Below are positions 62,275 to 64,000 of a stretch of DNA of 64,000 bases, piece by piece. This DNA comes from Lepidostoma basale (Eukaryota > Arthropoda > Insecta > Trichoptera > Lepidostomatidae), in contig JAHDVF020001519.1 of assembly GCA_022606425.2 (NCBI GenBank), positions 124,001-188,000 of the forward strand, read 5' to 3'. A program made the translations under genes and the position numbers. The notes below the pieces were generated by a model. The model searched no databases. It saw nothing but the letters and a program-made list of their open reading frames with translations, and had not been told where the DNA came from. Each line of letters begins with the position of its first letter. Positions within the stretch are counted from its first letter, which is position 1.

Positions 62275-62875
62275 CTTGACCCAGATGTAGAGATAAAATG
62301 CAGAATCGAGGCAGCAAGAGCTACGTTTAATAAAATGAAATCACTCTTCTGCAATGATAACGTAAACTTGAAACTCCGCCAGAGAATGATCAAATGCTAT
62401 GTGTGGTCTGTTTTATTGTACGGGTGTGAAACTTGGACCCTGAAAGTTAACTCAATGAACATACTGGAGGCATTTGAAATGTGGCTCCATCGCCGAATGC
62501 TCAGAATTCCCTGGACAGACATAATCTCTACCGGACAGACATAATCTAACCGGACCAATACCGAAGTCCTGAGGCGAGCTAGAGTTGACAGGGAATTGTT
62601 ATCAACTATCAAGGTTCGAAAGATCTCATATCTGGGTCATATACTGCGTGGAGAAAAGTACCACCTTCTCCAACTGATATTGGAGGGAAAAATTGAGGGA
62701 CGCCGAGGGCCCGGAAGGAGATAAATGTCCTGGCTGCGAAACGTGAGGGAGTGGACCGGCATCCGAAGTGTTGAGGAGCTGTTCCGAGCGGCGCAGGACA
62801 GGGACAGGTTCGCCGAGGTGATCGCCAACGTTGGGGGGACCCGACAGGGCACTTGAAGAAGAAGAAGAAACAATG
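62275..62875 (+). mobile_element. LINE-D 3' fragment, best copy
   Basis: Codons MKSLFCNDNVNLKLRQRMIK, CYVWSVLLYGCETWTLKVNS and FEMWLHRRMLRIPWTDIIS are open to 62544. A 15-bp duplication (CTACCGGACAGACATAATCT repeats ACAGACATAATCT) then breaks the frame. Next come RARVDRELLSTIKVRKISYL, GEKYHLLQLILEGKIEGRRG and ANVGGTRQGT at the stop, with a GAAGAAGAAGAAAC tail. Post-reverse-transcriptase segment of an RTE-like LINE. Confidence 0.75.
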
Positions 62876-62949
62876 TTTGTTTCTTTGGAAACAACGCAAA
62901 ACTTTTTATTCGTATTAATTATTTAATACTAATTACATCATTGTTCAAA

Positions 62950-63180
62950 ATTAACTAACTAACTAATCATTATGACGTATCTCCGAAGGTGCATGTAGAA
63001 AGAATAGAGCACCACAGAACTATTTCCCGCCATACTTCTCTTGCTTCCTCAACATTCAAACATCAGGTCATGCACGCACGTCGATTTTTCCGACTCCTCA
63101 CGTGGCCGACATTCAATGTATGATTTATTTGATCGTGAAACCTCCTTGTCGCTTTTCCGTTTACATCGTGAAATTAAATA
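62950..63180 (-). mobile_element. LINE-A1 3' fragment, diverged
   Basis: TTAACTAACTAACTAATCAT, CTTGCTTCCTCAACATTCAA, GGTCATGCACGCACGTCGAT and ACTCCTCACGTGGCCGACAT; coding frames broken. Confidence 0.6.
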
Positions 63181-63334
63181 CATAGATTTTTCAAACAATA
63201 TTATACATTAATGATATATGTAATCAGTTTAAATTCCATTGTACTTCAAAACAAAATTTAAAATGATATTAATATCAATATTTCAATTTAGTTAATTTTA
63301 TATAAAAAAAAATAATATTATTTTTGTATAGAAT
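63181..63334. other. No gene recognised
   Basis: AT-rich spacer. Confidence 0.3.
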
Positions 63335-63455
63335 CTTGTTTACCACCCCTGATTTGTATCTATACTCACGAGTAAGTTTATAACAGTTTCACCAGTCTGT
63401 CGATGCCAGTTAGCCTGGCGTAACTGATCGCTATCGAATTAAAACAAAGTGGAAG
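63335..63455 (+). repeat. P5 unit, decayed
   Basis: GAATCTTGTTTACCACCCCT, then CAGTCTGTCGATGCCAGTTA, GCCTGGCGTAACTGATCGCT. CTGTCGA and stem II are kept; GAA has become GTA and the palindrome ACTGAT. Confirms CTGTCGA as the P5 ancestral core. Confidence 0.5.
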
Positions 63456-63461
63456 TATCAT

Positions 63462-63885
63462 AACTAACTAACTAACTAACTAACCAACACGCCGTCTCCC
63501 CGGAGGGGTAGGCAGAAATAATAGAACGCCACACTGTTCTGTCCTGACACACTCTTCATTCACTTCCTCTACATTCATACATCTTGTTTTGCATGCACGT
63601 CGATTTCTCCGACTCCTCACGTGACCGACATTTGATTGATTTGATCGTGTCACGTTTTCCTCGGCCTTCCTCTATTTCTAGCTCCATTCACGCCGTTTAC
63701 ATATACCTTCTTCACCATTCTGTCTTCATTCATTCTTTCCATGTGTCCAAACCATCTTAAATGACCCTTTCATTATTTTACTCATAACCATTTCATTCGC
63801 ATTGCATTCACTTCTTATAATTGCATTTTACATTCTATCATATACAGATTTACCACACATTCGTCTTAGAGGTATCACAGTTATT
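63462..63885 (-). mobile_element. LINE-A1 3' fragment
   Basis: Tail AACTAACTAACTAACTAACC, terminus CACGCCGTCTCCCCGGAGGG, then the coding block to TACCACACATTCGTCTTAGA. Sublineage as at 18970 and 51170 (AGCTCCATTCACGCCGTTTA). Frames broken. Confidence 0.65.
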
Positions 63886-64000
63886 AATTTTTTTTAAAAT
63901 TATTATTTAAATGAACTTCCATCAAGAGATTTCAGTAAAATCATGGTATTATATTAAATTACGTTTAATATTAAGAAAATATCTTGAACTCTGTGTAAGG
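63886..64000. other. P-type flank at window end
   Basis: GAACTTCCATCAAGAGATTT repeats the flank seen near 9475 and 41965, next to P2 and P5 foldbacks; the element continues past the window. Confidence 0.35.

Overview
This is a non-coding, AT-rich stretch of an animal genome, most likely an insect. Lepidoptera is my guess, from the mix of RTE-type LINEs, mariners, hAT and TTAA-flanked elements and Penelope-type hammerhead motifs; no host rRNA, tRNA or mitochondrial marker settles the taxon. There are no bacterial operons. I find one piece of host coding sequence: a single exon of a neuroligin-type gene (minus strand, 31108-31260) with its splice sites. The window is therefore probably a set of very long introns filled with mobile DNA. 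All family letters below are local labels.

LINEs. LINE-A is an RTE-like family. Its longest copy (27003-29254) keeps the reverse transcriptase, is flanked by a 10-bp target duplication and has two frameshifts. About 25 other pieces are 5'-truncated 3' ends on both strands. Subfamily A1 ends in (GTTA)n and A2 in (GTTTT)n-like tails. Three copies of a short element (S) share only the last 50-70 bp of LINE-A1 and look like its non-autonomous partner. LINE-B, C, D, E, F, G, H and I are other non-LTR families, seen only as 3' fragments.

DNA transposons. There are two complete but frameshifted mariners (7149-8467 and 34433-35718), one truncated mariner (58018-58720), a 1.3-kb non-autonomous hAT element with an 8-bp duplication (17238-18551), a second hAT-type end (36770-36893), and two sister copies of a 777-bp TTAA-flanked, piggyBac-like element (21199-21974 and 40875-41652). 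tRNA-derived SINEs lie near 24588, 32010, 54085 and 58908.

The most unusual content is a set of at least eight repeat families (P1-P8), spread from 1.4 kb to 63.4 kb. Each carries the same short motif: CTGANGA, one extra A or T, a hairpin, GAA, a 6- or 8-base (near-)palindrome beginning A and ending T, then C or T. This is the layout of the small hammerhead ribozymes known from Penelope-like retroelements, where the palindrome is a minimal stem III. Several copies also have a matching stem I. Many sit in head-to-head pairs that make foldback elements, and some families carry core changes that look fixed or compensatory. No Penelope protein is present, so these are non-autonomous copies.

Layout: 0-7 kb, S element, P-family foldbacks, T elements and LINE tails; 7-8.5 kb, mariner; 8.5-21 kb, LINE-A/B/D, P2, P7 and P4 foldbacks and the hAT element; 21-27 kb, piggyBac-like element and LINE-C/I/F/E; 27-29 kb, the long LINE-A; 30-33 kb, LINE-B, the host exon, LINE-F and repeats; 34-36 kb, mariner; 36-44 kb, P1 and P5 foldbacks, LINE-A/B, second piggyBac-like copy, T element; 44-58 kb, mixed LINE and ribozyme repeats; 58-64 kb, truncated mariner, SINE, LINE-E/D/A and P6.
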